NCBI GenBank assembly: GCA_963810945.1
Contig: CAWEPI010000008.1
Span: forward strand, 62,001 to 126,000
Direction: 5' to 3'
Length of the DNA stretch: 64,000 bases
Source: JAOUEA01 sp963810945
GTDB lineage: Bacteria > Actinomycetota > UBA4738 > HRBIN12
Positions 49,357 through 57,923 of this stretch are shown here, piece by piece. A program made the translations under genes and the position numbers. Below the pieces are notes generated by a model. It ran no database searches. It was not told the origin of the DNA and was given only the letters and a program-made list of their open reading frames with translations. Each line of letters opens with the position of its first letter. Position 1 is the first letter of the stretch.

Positions 49357-50124
49357 TCAGAATGGCGTCGGGATGTTGGGCCGCGACGATTCCGGTTCGA
49401 CGTACCCGTCGTGGCTCGGCGGCTTGGGCATCTTCACGTCCATCGGTGCCGGGCGTTCGTACGGGATCTGGCCGAGCAGGTGGGTGATGATGTTCAGCCG
49501 ACCGCGCTTCTTGTCGTCGTTGTCCGCGATGTGCCAGGGCGCCCACCCCGAGCTGGTGGCGACGATCATGGCGTCGCGGGCCCGGAGGTAGGCGTACCGA
49601 CGGCTGTAGGACTTGAGATCCGTGGGCGACAGCTTCCAGACCTTCCGCGGGTCGTCGATCCGGCTCTCGAGCCTCCGGGTCTGCTCGTCGCGGCTGACGT
49701 TCAGGAAGTACTTGATCAGGATGATCCCGTCATCGACCATCGCCTTCTCGACCATCGGCACCATATCCAGGAACCGCTTGGTCTCCTCCGGTGTGCAGTA
49801 GCCCATGACGGGCTCGACGCCGGCGCGGTTGTACCAGCTGCGGTCGAAGATCACGACCTCTCCGGCCGACGGGAAGTGCGCCATGTAGCGCTGGATGTAC
49901 ATCTGCGACTTGACCCGCGCGTCCGGCGCGGGCAGGGCGATGTGCTTGAACACCCGGGGACTCGTTCGCTCGGTGATCCGCCGGATCGTGCCGCCCTTGC
50001 CCGCGCTGTCCACGCCCTCGAACACGACGCAGACCCTGGCGCCGGTGGCCTTGACCCACTCCTGCATCGCCACGAGCTCACCCTGCAGGATCCGCATCTC
50101 CCGCTCGTACTCCTTCCGCTTCAT
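49357..50124 (-). CDS. ppk2: polyphosphate kinase 2 (PPK2)
   Basis: 255 residues. Walker A GVDSAGKGGTIRRI (residues 37-50), lid-type Arg region RVFKHIALPAPD, Walker B FDRSWYNRAGVEPVMGYC, and KVWKLSPTDLKSYSRR typical of PPK2 class I. It uses polyphosphate to phosphorylate ADP or GDP (or the reverse). The ATG overlaps the stop of a short Lys/His-rich ORF (ATGA). Confidence 0.93.
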   Translation of the reverse strand: MKRKEYEREMRILQGELVAMQEWVKATGARVCVVFEGVDSAGKGGTIRRITERTSPRVFKHIALPAPDARVKSQMYIQRYMAHFPSAGEVVIFDRSWYNRAGVEPVMGYCTPEETKRFLDMVPMVEKAMVDDGIILIKYFLNVSRDEQTRRLESRIDDPRKVWKLSPTDLKSYSRRYAYLRARDAMIVATSSGWAPWHIADNDDKKRGRLNIITHLLGQIPYERPAPMDVKMPKPPSHDGYVEPESSRPNIPTPF

Positions 50125-50234
50125 CTTCGCGAGGGATGCGCCTCGGCCTGCGCCGCCGACGGATCAGGCGCGGCGGCCGCCTCGTGATGGTGGTTCTCGT
50201 GGCTCCCCGACTTCTTCTTCTTCTTCTTGCCCAT
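50121..50234 (-). CDS. Lys/His-rich micro-ORF coupled to PPK2
   Basis: 37 residues starting at ATG 50234: MGKKKKKKSGSHENHHHEAA, then an Ala/Pro-rich tail ending PSRR. Its TGA overlaps the PPK2 ATG. A basic, His-rich peptide suits a polyphosphate- or metal-interacting segment. It is either a real micro-protein or the N-terminal extension of PPK2 cut off by a frameshift. I cannot decide from sequence. Confidence 0.45.
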   Translation of the reverse strand: MGKKKKKKSGSHENHHHEAAAAPDPSAAQAEAHPSRR

Positions 50235-50257
50235 CGTTCGTACCCCCGTTTCGGCCG

Positions 50258-50353
50258 TCAGAGCCCGGCGACGATCTCGTATGCCTCGTGCAACCCGTGC
50301 ATCATGACGGAGACCGCGCTCAGCTCGTCGGGGAACCTACCCACGGGGGCCAC
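50258..50353 (-). CDS. possible 31-residue ORF or gene remnant
   Basis: From GTG 50353 (or 50344) to TGA 50258 the minus strand reads like a protein C-terminus, GRFPDELSAVSVMMHGLHEA then YEIVAGL. There is no ribosome-binding site and an upstream TAG closes the frame. It lies 24 bp before the micro-ORF at 50234. It may be a remnant or the tail of a gene broken by an indel. Confidence 0.25.
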   Translation of the reverse strand: MAPVGRFPDELSAVSVMMHGLHEAYEIVAGL

Positions 50354-50457
50354 GCTCGGCGGTGCAGGAGCCTAGCGGTCGTGACGACGCTATCGCCCCC
50401 ACCGTCGCTGCCGTGATCCGCTGTTGATCGCCGGATGAGCGGCGGGGCGGCTCACGC

Positions 50458-50925
50458 TCACGCGGCCGCCGCACGCCGCTCGAAGACCACGACCGCCGTC
50501 TCGTGCGGGCGTCGTGCCGCGAAGCTGTCGAGGTTCTCGTCCAGTTCGCGCCAACGCTGCCACAGCCGTTCACGCTCCTCGCCCACCGCGGGCCTACCGA
50601 GCACCTCGCGCCGGATGCCTCCCGCTAGATCGACGACCGCCAGCGGATCGGCCTGCAGGTTCAGCCACCAGGCCGGCTCGGCCGCACCCCAGCCGTTCAT
50701 GGCCATCGAAACCAGGTTGGGCCCATCCTCGTAGTAGCCGAGGACCACGCTCCGCGGCTCGCCGCTGCGCCGGCCCCTCGTGGTGAGCCGCAAGGCGCCC
50801 CACTTCTCCGGGCGTGGACGCCACAGCCCCTTGCGCCCGCGGGTCGCTCGGACGAGCCACCTGTGCACGTGCCAGAAGGTCACGATGAACCACCGCGGTT
50901 GTAGGCGCGCCTTCCCTCCGGCCAT
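50458..50925 (-). CDS. deazaflavin (F420)-dependent nitroreductase-family oxidoreductase
   Basis: 155 residues, ATG 50925 with AGGAGGAG upstream. RLTTRGRRSGEPRSVVLGYY, NLVSMAMNGWGAAEPAWWLN and DPLAVVDLAGGIRREVLGR are the Ddn/DUF385 split-barrel signatures for F420 binding and reduction of a lipophilic acceptor. It supports an actinobacterial-type host with F420 metabolism. Confidence 0.88.
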   Translation of the reverse strand: MAGGKARLQPRWFIVTFWHVHRWLVRATRGRKGLWRPRPEKWGALRLTTRGRRSGEPRSVVLGYYEDGPNLVSMAMNGWGAAEPAWWLNLQADPLAVVDLAGGIRREVLGRPAVGEERERLWQRWRELDENLDSFAARRPHETAVVVFERRAAAA

Positions 50926-50998
50926 GTCACTCCTCCTCTCACGGATGACCCACCCTCACGTGTCGCTCCCCGCTCCATCCGTCCTGCGCGGGCCGCTC

Positions 50999-51760
50999 TC
51001 AGCCGCCGACCGACACCGGTTCCCGCTCGGCCACACGGATGGAGGGTGTTGCCGGCGTGCTGAATCCCTTGGCGATCAGCCACACCGCCAAGACCATCTC
51101 CTGCACGCCGAGGGGAAGCGCCAAGATCGTGTACGTCGTCAGTTCCTCCTGTCTGAATAGGGCCAAGAGGCACGCCAGGAACATCAGGATGACGGCGCCG
51201 ATGCCCCAACCCGACAGCCATCGAGGCACGAGACGGGATCGATAGAACAGGTAGGAATAGAGCAAGCCACCGACGCTGAAGGCGAACACACCGACGAGGG
51301 CAGCCTGCTCGCGCACATCGAGGAACGCATCTCCGGCCGTTCGGAATGACACCGGATCTGCGGGCACCGCTGAGGTGAACCGCTGGCTCAGCGCCAGCAA
51401 CGACAGCAAGCACACCACGCTGATCATGTACATGACGGCTTCGGCCGTCCTGAACACGACGGATCCTAGGGCCAGGCTCGCGCCCCACCTCTTCAGAACC
51501 GGGTAGAGCGAGATGGCGATGCCGGCTGAGGCACCGGCGGCGATGAGCTCGAGCAGGGCTCCCGTCGCCACCCGGTTCGCGTGGTGGGCTACGCCAACGA
51601 GGTAGTACGGAGCTTCGAGGAGAGACCTCGAGAGTCCCGTGCCGATGACGTTCGCGACGGTCGCCGTGATGAAGAGGACTCCGGCGCACAGCGCCGTCCG
51701 TCGATCCGAGCGGACCCCTGTCCCCGTCCCCAACACCTCCTTCGGATGCCGTACTCGCAT
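50999..51760 (-). CDS. DUF4386 family membrane protein
   Basis: 253 residues, about seven TM helices. RTALCAGVLFITATVANVIG, RTAEAVMYMISVVCLLSLLA and LVPRWLSGWGIGAVILMFLA match DUF4386, common in Gram-positive bacteria with no known function. The start may be ATG 51760 or a little downstream. A terminator-like hairpin (51847-51880) separates it from the lipid kinase gene. Confidence 0.85.
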   Translation of the reverse strand: MRVRHPKEVLGTGTGVRSDRRTALCAGVLFITATVANVIGTGLSRSLLEAPYYLVGVAHHANRVATGALLELIAAGASAGIAISLYPVLKRWGASLALGSVVFRTAEAVMYMISVVCLLSLLALSQRFTSAVPADPVSFRTAGDAFLDVREQAALVGVFAFSVGGLLYSYLFYRSRLVPRWLSGWGIGAVILMFLACLLALFRQEELTTYTILALPLGVQEMVLAVWLIAKGFSTPATPSIRVAEREPVSVGG

Positions 51761-51846
51761 CCGTGCAGCCCTTCGACCTCACCCGATGAGCGCGTCCGAG
51801 CCGACACCCGCTCAAGGCCAATGTCGCGCGCGGGATGCCTGCGATA

Positions 51847-51880
51847 GGTGGTCCAAAGGCCCTGACGATGAGGGACCACC
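51847..51880 (-). terminator. hairpin downstream of the lipid-kinase gene
   Basis: GGTGGTCC (51847-51854) and GGACCACC (51873-51880) pair perfectly, in the gap between two minus-strand genes. Confidence 0.45.
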
Positions 51881-51929
51881 CCGATGCCGACACGTCACGC
51901 GTGGGTGACGGTGGTGCTGCGCAACGGCT

Positions 51930-52841
51930 TCACGGAGCCGTGCGTACGCCGGTGGGCACACGGACCCGGAGCGTGCCGGGCAGGCTCCGGAGCCGAACGG
52001 GCGGATCGAACTTCAGCGCCTCGCCATCCACTCCGACCGGGATCGGACCCGGCGATCGAACCTCGAACTCGGACGCCTCCCACTCGAGCCACGCCCCCGA
52101 CGGATGTCGCTGCCCGGCCCACCACGCTTCCGCGAAAACGGGGAAGTCTTCTCGTTCTCCCGCCCTCGCTGCGGCGATCCCCAGCACGCCCAGGTCGATC
52201 CGTTCCCTCGACCCGAACCGGCTGTCGGCCGTGAAGCGATACGGGTCGTTCGAGGCGAGGATGAACTGGAAGCCGGTGCGCTCCTGGCCGTCCGGCCCCG
52301 CGAAGGACAGATCGAGGGGTCCGGCCTCCGGGCCGAGGACGCTCGGAAGCACCTGCCAAGCCGTTACGGGCTTGTTCTCTCGGTATCCCTCGGTACCGAC
52401 GATCATCGCGTAGACGCCGAAGGACACGTTGTTGACGAACACGCGATCCGCGATCAGTCCGAGATCGATCCGAACCTCCTCCGCGGGCCCGAAGGCGTCG
52501 AGGGCGGCGATGGGGTTGCCCGGATCAAGACCGAGATCCTTGGCGAAGTGGTTGCGCGTCCCGACCGGCACGCACACGAACCCTAGATCGTGGGCCTGGG
52601 CGACCTGGGCGACCAGGGCCAGCGAGCCATCGCCACCAGCCATGCCAAGGACATCGGCTCCGCGCTGCACGGCGCCCTCGGCCCGCCGTCGGAGATCGTC
52701 GCCGGGGCCGAGCACCACGTATTCGATCCCTCGTCGGATCGCCTCGTCAGCCAGGGCCACCCTCTCGGCGGTCCCGCCGCCTGACTTCGGGTTCGCCAAG
52801 AGCACCGGATGGGTGCTCGGGCCGACTCGCGCACCGGACAT
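51930..52841 (-). CDS. diacylglycerol/lipid kinase family protein
   Basis: 303 residues from ATG 52841; TTG 52898 is a longer option. VLLANPKSGGGTAERVA, ADVLGMAGGDGSLALVAQVA and VCVPVGTRNHFAKDLGLD are the ATP-binding signatures of the DAGK catalytic domain (GGDGT-like plus GTxNDFA-like). VDGEALKFDPPVRLR ends the second domain. It phosphorylates a membrane lipid or sphingoid-type alcohol. The expected T of GGDGT is S here. Confidence 0.88.
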   Translation of the reverse strand: MSGARVGPSTHPVLLANPKSGGGTAERVALADEAIRRGIEYVVLGPGDDLRRRAEGAVQRGADVLGMAGGDGSLALVAQVAQAHDLGFVCVPVGTRNHFAKDLGLDPGNPIAALDAFGPAEEVRIDLGLIADRVFVNNVSFGVYAMIVGTEGYRENKPVTAWQVLPSVLGPEAGPLDLSFAGPDGQERTGFQFILASNDPYRFTADSRFGSRERIDLGVLGIAAARAGEREDFPVFAEAWWAGQRHPSGAWLEWEASEFEVRSPGPIPVGVDGEALKFDPPVRLRSLPGTLRVRVPTGVRTAP

Positions 52842-52914
52842 GCGCACCGCTGGGGGGTGCCTGACCGCGGTGCGCACGGACCGTCTGGCGCCCTCCAAAC
52901 CCGGGGCCAGGCGT

Positions 52915-54954
52915 TCAGTGGTGGTGCGCCTCGTGAGCCGCGGGCTTTGTATGCGTGGGAGCCGCGCCGAGGGATCCGTCGCCCGGTCGCAGATCGAGGG
53001 TCCTGAGCAGGGTCGCGTTGACCGCCACGACGATCGTCGAGACGCTCATCGCGAGCGCCCCGACCGCTGGCGGGAACAGGATCCCGGCCCACGCGAGCGC
53101 ACCCGCGGCGAGTGGGATCGCGACCACGTTGTACCCGAGCGCCCATCCGAGGTTCTGGCGCATCTTGCGATAGCTCGCCGTCGAGAGCCGGCGCACGGAG
53201 ATCACGCCGCGCGGATCGTCGCTCGCCAGGACGACACCCGCCGACTCGATCGCCACGTCCGTGCCGGCCCCGATCGCGATCCCCACGTCGGCACGGGCCA
53301 AGGCCGGGGCGTCGTTCACGCCGTCTCCAACCATCGCAACCCGGAGCCCACGTGCCTGCAGTTCCGCGACCGCCACGTCCTTGTCCTGCGGCAGTACCTC
53401 CGCCATGACCTCGTCCACGCCGACATCGGCCCCGACAGCGTCGGCTACCTGTCGAGCATCACCCGTGATCATCACCACGCGGATCCCCTCTTCACGAAGC
53501 GCTCGAACCGCCTCGACCGACTCCGGCCGCACCTGATCTTCGAGGGCGAGAGCGCCGATCACACGATCGTCGCGGAGCACGATGAGCACCGATGCACCGC
53601 GCTCCCGCCATGTAGCGAGCTCACCTGCGAGCTGGGTGGGCTCCTCTACCTGCCGCTCACGGAGGAGCGCCGGGCCACCCACCTCGACGCGGACGCCCTC
53701 CACGTCCGCTTGAACGCCGCGGCCGGTGAGCGAGCGGAACCCGGAGGCCGGCGGGATCGATCCGGCCGTGGCCGCGGCGTCGACGATCGCCCGGGCGAGT
53801 GGATGCTCGCTGTCTGACTCCGCCGCTGCGGCCAGCCGCAGCACCTCGTCGCCGCTCCCTCCGACACCCGCCACCTCGCGAACGATCGGGCGCCCAACGG
53901 TCAACGTGCCGGTCTTGTCGAACAGAACCGCGCTCACCGTTCGCATCCGCTCGAGGGCGAGTCGATCCTTGACCAAGATGCCGGAACGCGCGGCCACGGA
54001 GGTCGAGATCGCGATCACGAGGGGGATCGCGAGCCCGAGCGCGTGCGGGCACGAGATCACGAGGACCGTAACGCTACGTTCCACCGCTTGGCTCACGTCG
54101 CCGAGCGCGGACCAAACCAGGAAGGTCACCAGTCCCGCGATCACGGCCACGTAGAACAGGATCGCGGCGGCCCGGTCGGCGAGCGCTTGTGCGCGCGACC
54201 TCGATGACTGCGCCTGCTCGACCAGGCGCAGGATCCCGGCGAGCGTCGTCTCCTCACCCACGGCCGCCACGCGAACCCTGACCGAACTGTCGGTGGCGAC
54301 CGTGCCGGCGACGACCCGATCACCCAACCCGCGCAGCGCGGGCTTCGACTCACCGGTGATCATCGATTCGTCGAAGGCCGCAGATCCGTCCTCGATCGTC
54401 CCGTCCGCCGGAACGCGGCCGCCGGAGCGGACGAGGACGAGGTCTCCCGGCACGAGGTCGGTCACGGACACGATCCTGGGGGAATGCCCCTCGACGATCT
54501 CGGCCTCATCGGGAAGCAATGCGGCGAGGGCTTCGAGCGCACCCGACGCTTGACCGATCGCCTTCATCTCCTGCCAGTGGCCCAGCAGCATCACGTCGAT
54601 GAGGAGCGCGAGTTCCCACCAGAACTCCAGGTCGAGTGCGCGTGTCTCCGACGCCACGCTCGAGGCGAAGGCGACCACGATCGCGAGCGAGATCAGGAGC
54701 ATCATGCCCGGCTGCCGCTCGCGGACCTCTCGCACGCCACCCTGCAGGAACGGCAGCCCGCCGTAGACGAACACGATCGTGCCGAAGAGCGCTGGGATCC
54801 GATCGGAGAGCGGGAAGGATGGTGCCCCATAGCCGAGCCACCCCTGCACGGTCTCCGACCACACCAGGATCGGAACCGTGAGGAGCGTGCAGAGCCAGAA
54901 ACGGTCGCGGAACATCGCGACGCTGTGCCCCGCGTGCTTGTCGTGCCCATTCAT
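52915..54954 (-). CDS. P1B-type heavy-metal ATPase with CPH motif
   Basis: 679 residues from ATG 54954. Eight TM helices; A-domain FDESMITGESKPAL, TM6 metal motif VISCPHALGLAIPLVIAIS, P-domain FDKTGTLTVGRP, HP motif SEHPLARAIVD, hinge MVGDGVNDAPALARADVGIA. CPH defines the P1B-3 (CopB-like) group, reported to move Cu(II)/Cu(I)/Ag(I). There is no N-terminal HMA domain; instead both ends are His-rich (MNGHDKHAGH and HEAHHH). Probably a copper exporter. Confidence 0.92.
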   Translation of the reverse strand: MNGHDKHAGHSVAMFRDRFWLCTLLTVPILVWSETVQGWLGYGAPSFPLSDRIPALFGTIVFVYGGLPFLQGGVREVRERQPGMMLLISLAIVVAFASSVASETRALDLEFWWELALLIDVMLLGHWQEMKAIGQASGALEALAALLPDEAEIVEGHSPRIVSVTDLVPGDLVLVRSGGRVPADGTIEDGSAAFDESMITGESKPALRGLGDRVVAGTVATDSSVRVRVAAVGEETTLAGILRLVEQAQSSRSRAQALADRAAAILFYVAVIAGLVTFLVWSALGDVSQAVERSVTVLVISCPHALGLAIPLVIAISTSVAARSGILVKDRLALERMRTVSAVLFDKTGTLTVGRPIVREVAGVGGSGDEVLRLAAAAESDSEHPLARAIVDAAATAGSIPPASGFRSLTGRGVQADVEGVRVEVGGPALLRERQVEEPTQLAGELATWRERGASVLIVLRDDRVIGALALEDQVRPESVEAVRALREEGIRVVMITGDARQVADAVGADVGVDEVMAEVLPQDKDVAVAELQARGLRVAMVGDGVNDAPALARADVGIAIGAGTDVAIESAGVVLASDDPRGVISVRRLSTASYRKMRQNLGWALGYNVVAIPLAAGALAWAGILFPPAVGALAMSVSTIVVAVNATLLRTLDLRPGDGSLGAAPTHTKPAAHEAHHH

Positions 54955-55035
54955 CTGCGGGAGACCGGCTCGACGTTCGTCACGATGTTCCCTGTACCAC
55001 ATCCACGGCCGCGGCGAAGCACTACATTGCGCGGC

Positions 55036-56533
55036 ATGACGCAGGGGACATCGAGCGGACGTGTCGACCGCGCTAGGGAGCGCGCGACGCAGACGCTGCA
55101 CCGGCTGACCTCCCTCACGAGGACGTGGTACGCGCCGTCGGCCGACGACCCCGAGTTGGTGTGTTCGCCGCCCGTGGACGACCCCCGTGTACGGTTGGAC
55201 ATCGAGGTGAACGACCTGAGCCGCCTGCCCTGGTTCTACAAGCGATACCCGTCGCCGCTGCCCAGGCTGCCCCTCCCTCGCGACCTCCTCGCGACCACGC
55301 CCTCGGCGGTGGCCGTGCTCTCGGGCACCGCGGACGCCATACCTACCGAACCGGATCTCGCGCAGCTCTCGCGGGTGCTCCACCTGTCGGCGGGGGTCGT
55401 GCGCACGATGGCGCGGCCGTACGGCACGTGGCTGTTCCGAGCGGCCGGGTCGGCGGGCGGCCGTTTCCCGCTCGAGCTGTACGTGGCGGTGCCCGAGGGC
55501 ATCTCCCTCCCGCCGGGCGTGCACTGGTACGACCCGTCCGACCACGCGCTGGTGCGAGGTGGGGCCGCCGCCCAGGGCGAGACGCCGGTGGTCGTCGTCA
55601 CCGGTGTCCCGTGGCGCACCGGATGGCGCTATCGCGAACGCGGGTACCGCCACGTCTACTGGGACGCCGGCACGATGCTCGCGCAGCTCCTGGCCGTGGC
55701 CGACTCCGCCGGTCTCACCTCCCGGCTGTACACGCGCTTCCCGGACGCGGAGGTCACCGGGCTCGTCGGCGCGGACGGGATCCACGAGTGGCCCGTGGCG
55801 GCCGTGGCGCTCGGCGAGGGGCAACCCGCGCTGCGCGCGTCCGGCTGCTGCGACCGCGGGCGGGATCGACGCGACGCCGGAGGAGTTCCCGCTCGTCACC
55901 GCGGCGCAGCGTGCGGGTGACGGCGACGTGCTGGGAGTGCCCTGGGATCGCGGCGCCCCGGGCGATGTGCCGCCCGTGCAGAGCGACCCGATCGAGACCG
56001 TGGTGCTCAAGCGAGGGTCGCTCCGTCGCATGGACCCCGGCCGCGGCGTCTCGCAGGAGTTGCTCCGCATGTCGATGTCGGCCGCGATGCGCGGCATCGA
56101 TGTCCCGCACCGGGTCGTGGTACAGGGCGTCGATGGCCTCGCGCCCGGCGTCTACCGCTGGCCGGAGCTCTCGGCCCCGGCGCGCTCGGGCGCGATGCGC
56201 GACGAGCTCTACCGGGTGTGCCTCGAGCAGGGGCTCGCGCACGACGCAGCGTTCGTCGTGATCGGCGCGACCGACGTCGGTGCCCTCGACGACCGCGCGT
56301 ACCGGGAGGCGCAGCTCGCCGCCGGCCTCGTCGAAGGTCGGCTGCACCTCCTCGCCTACGCACTCGGCGCCGGCGCATCCGGCATGACGTTCATCGACGA
56401 CGCGGTGCCGGGACTCCTGGGCGAGCCGCTCGACCCCTTGCTGTTCACCTGCGTGGGCGTGCCGGAGTATGCCTCGGCGCTCGGGGGGCTCCCGGGCGCC
56501 CCCACCGCGGTGCGCAAGGTCCTCGAGCGATGA
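55036..56533 (+). CDS. SagB/ThcOx-type dehydrogenase with duplicated nitroreductase domain, frameshifted
   Basis: About 498 residues. The N-terminal half contains RLPWFYKRYPSPLPRLPLP, LSRVLHLSAGVVRTMARPYG and AGSAGGRFPLELYVAV with the FMN-loop pattern of SagB-like nitroreductases. One base is gained near 55845-55860. The second half repeats the fold (RGVSQELLRMSMSAAMRGID, LAYALGAGASGMTFIDDAVP). SagB-type enzymes oxidise azolines in RiPP pathways, but stand-alone homologues exist. No cyclodehydratase or precursor peptide is seen here, so the substrate is open. Confidence 0.8.
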
Positions 56534-56618
56534 GCCCGTCGGCGCTGCTGGGCGAGGATTGCACTTCGCCACGGACCTCCGTACCCTCGATCTCATCCGA
56601 GCGGTCAAGGAGGTCAAC

Positions 56619-57029
56619 GTGCCCTCACGACTCAATCCGTACGTCGCGTTCGATGGGAACGCCCGAGAAGCGATGGAGTTCTATCGAGATGTCTTCGGCG
56701 GCGACCTGACCATCAACACCTTCGGGGAGTACGGCACGGACGATCCGGCGGTCGCGGACAAGACGATGCATGCGCTACTGGAGACGGACCGAGGGTTCAC
56801 ACTGATGGCCTCGGACGCCGCACCCGGCATGGAGCATCGACCCGGGAACAACATCACGGTGAGCCTCAGCGGCGATGACGCCGAGGAGCTCCGCGGCTAT
56901 TGGGACGGCTTGTCGGGGAGCGGGACCGTGATGATGCCGCTCGAGAAGCAGATGTGGGGTGACGAGTTCGGCATGTGCGTCGACCGGTTCGGCATCCCCT
57001 GGATGGTGAACATCACGCAACCCGCGTAG
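56619..57029 (+). CDS. PhnB-like VOC family protein
   Basis: 136 residues from GTG 56619 with AAGGAGG at 56607-56613. RLNPYVAFDGNAREAMEFYR, FGGDLTINTFGEYG and WGDEFGMCVDRFGIPWMVNI are the PhnB/glyoxalase-like (3-demethylubiquinone methyltransferase-like fold) signatures. The substrate is unknown. It shares a 12-bp palindrome with the convergent regulator at its stop codon. Confidence 0.88.
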   Translation: MPSRLNPYVAFDGNAREAMEFYRDVFGGDLTINTFGEYGTDDPAVADKTMHALLETDRGFTLMASDAAPGMEHRPGNNITVSLSGDDAEELRGYWDGLSGSGTVMMPLEKQMWGDEFGMCVDRFGIPWMVNITQPA

Positions 57030-57037
57030 TCGACTAC
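57026..57037. terminator. palindrome holding both convergent stop codons
   Basis: GTAGTCGACTAC is perfectly self-complementary. It contains the TAG of the PhnB-like gene (57027-57029) and, on the other strand, the TAG of the regulator (57034-57036). Confidence 0.35.
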
Positions 57038-57751
57038 CGGCTGATCCGAGAAGGTGGCTCGAGCCTGGCGCAGCACTCGCCGGGCGTCGGATCCAGCACG
57101 ACGCCAACGGTGTCGTTCCCCAACCCGCGCACGATCCCATCGACCAAACGCTCGTTCATGCCGCAGACGAGCTCGCGGTCTTGCTCGGCGAACTCGTGGA
57201 ACGGACAGCTCCGTAGGCGCACGCATCCGCGGTCGTCACGGTACGGCTCGAAACCCGTCTCCTCGAGAACCTCTGATGCGACGGCCATCGCTCGCTCGGC
57301 CCCCGGCGGCGCGATGCCACGTCGCTTCCGCTCCGCTCGGCCGATCTCCCTACCCACGTCTGCCGCGGTTCGGCGTGCTGCCTCCCGGCCCGACTCGTCC
57401 CCCCGCTGAGAGCCGAGCGCGCGAAGGAGTACCGACCCGAGGAGGTCGTACCGGCGCTCCGGGGATCGTCACGTCGATCTGGCGGTCCGAGGGTTCGTAG
57501 TACTTCGCGGAGCGACCGGCGCCGCGACCTCCCCGCCCCGGCGGCCGCGCGTACGAGAAGGTCAGAAGCCCACGATCCACCAGCTTGTCCAGGTGGAACG
57601 CCGCGAGCTTCCGCGAGACGCCCGCCGCGGATGCAGCCTCATCGCGATTGACGGGTCGCCCCTGCGACCGGACGAAGAGGTAGAGCCGCCGTCGAAGGTC
57701 GTCTTCGAGCGCGCCCAGCGCCTCGGCGTCCCGTCTCAGCCCTCGTAGCAT
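57034..57751 (-). CDS. SufR-like winged-helix regulator with C-terminal cysteines, frameshifted
   Basis: About 238 residues. ATG 57751 follows AGGGGTGAG. An ArsR/DeoR-type wHTH holds RPVNRDEAASAAGVSRKLAA and FHLDKLVDRGLL. An extra base at 57461-57464 (GGGG next to ATC) shifts the frame; past it, IPERRYDLLGSVLLRALGS leads to the effector part. The Cys pattern RGCVRLRSCPFHEFAEQ, LVCGMNERLVDG, PGECCARL resembles the Fe-S cluster site of SufR-type regulators. There are no suf genes nearby. It is divergent from an exported protein whose promoter carries flanking half-sites. Confidence 0.78.
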
Positions 57752-57817
57752 GGATCTCACCCCTACACCAATATGTTCTGGATATAGCCCCACTTCAAGC
57801 GTGCTTGCGATTATTTG

Positions 57818-57833
57818 GCTAAGCATTCTTAGC
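57818..57833. promoter_or_regulatory. 16-bp inverted repeat in the regulator/exported-protein intergenic region
   Basis: GCTAAG-CATT-CTTAGC has perfect 6-bp arms. It lies in an unusually AT-rich stretch (about 57770-57835) immediately upstream of the dyad-flanked promoter. Confidence 0.45.
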
Positions 57834-57883
57834 GTTACGACCCTTGACACCACGCTCAGGCCTTGCCTAGGGTGAGTCGTAAC
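57834..57883 (+). promoter_or_regulatory. promoter bracketed by an 8-bp inverted repeat
   Basis: TTGACA (57844-57849) and TAGGGT (57868-57873) with an 18-bp spacer form a strong promoter for the gene at 57924. GTTACGAC (57834-57841) and GTCGTAAC (57876-57883) are exact complements placed just outside the -35 and over the predicted start point. Binding by the divergent SufR-like regulator is a natural guess. Confidence 0.55.
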
Positions 57884-57923
57884 ACCAGTGAGAGACTGGC
57901 GTTAGAAAGGAAGGGAGGAGCCG

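Noticed and set aside
55036..57029. RiPP biosynthetic cluster around the SagB-like gene
   Set aside because: No YcaO cyclodehydratase, precursor peptide, protease or dedicated exporter is adjacent. The VOC protein and the regulator are generic.
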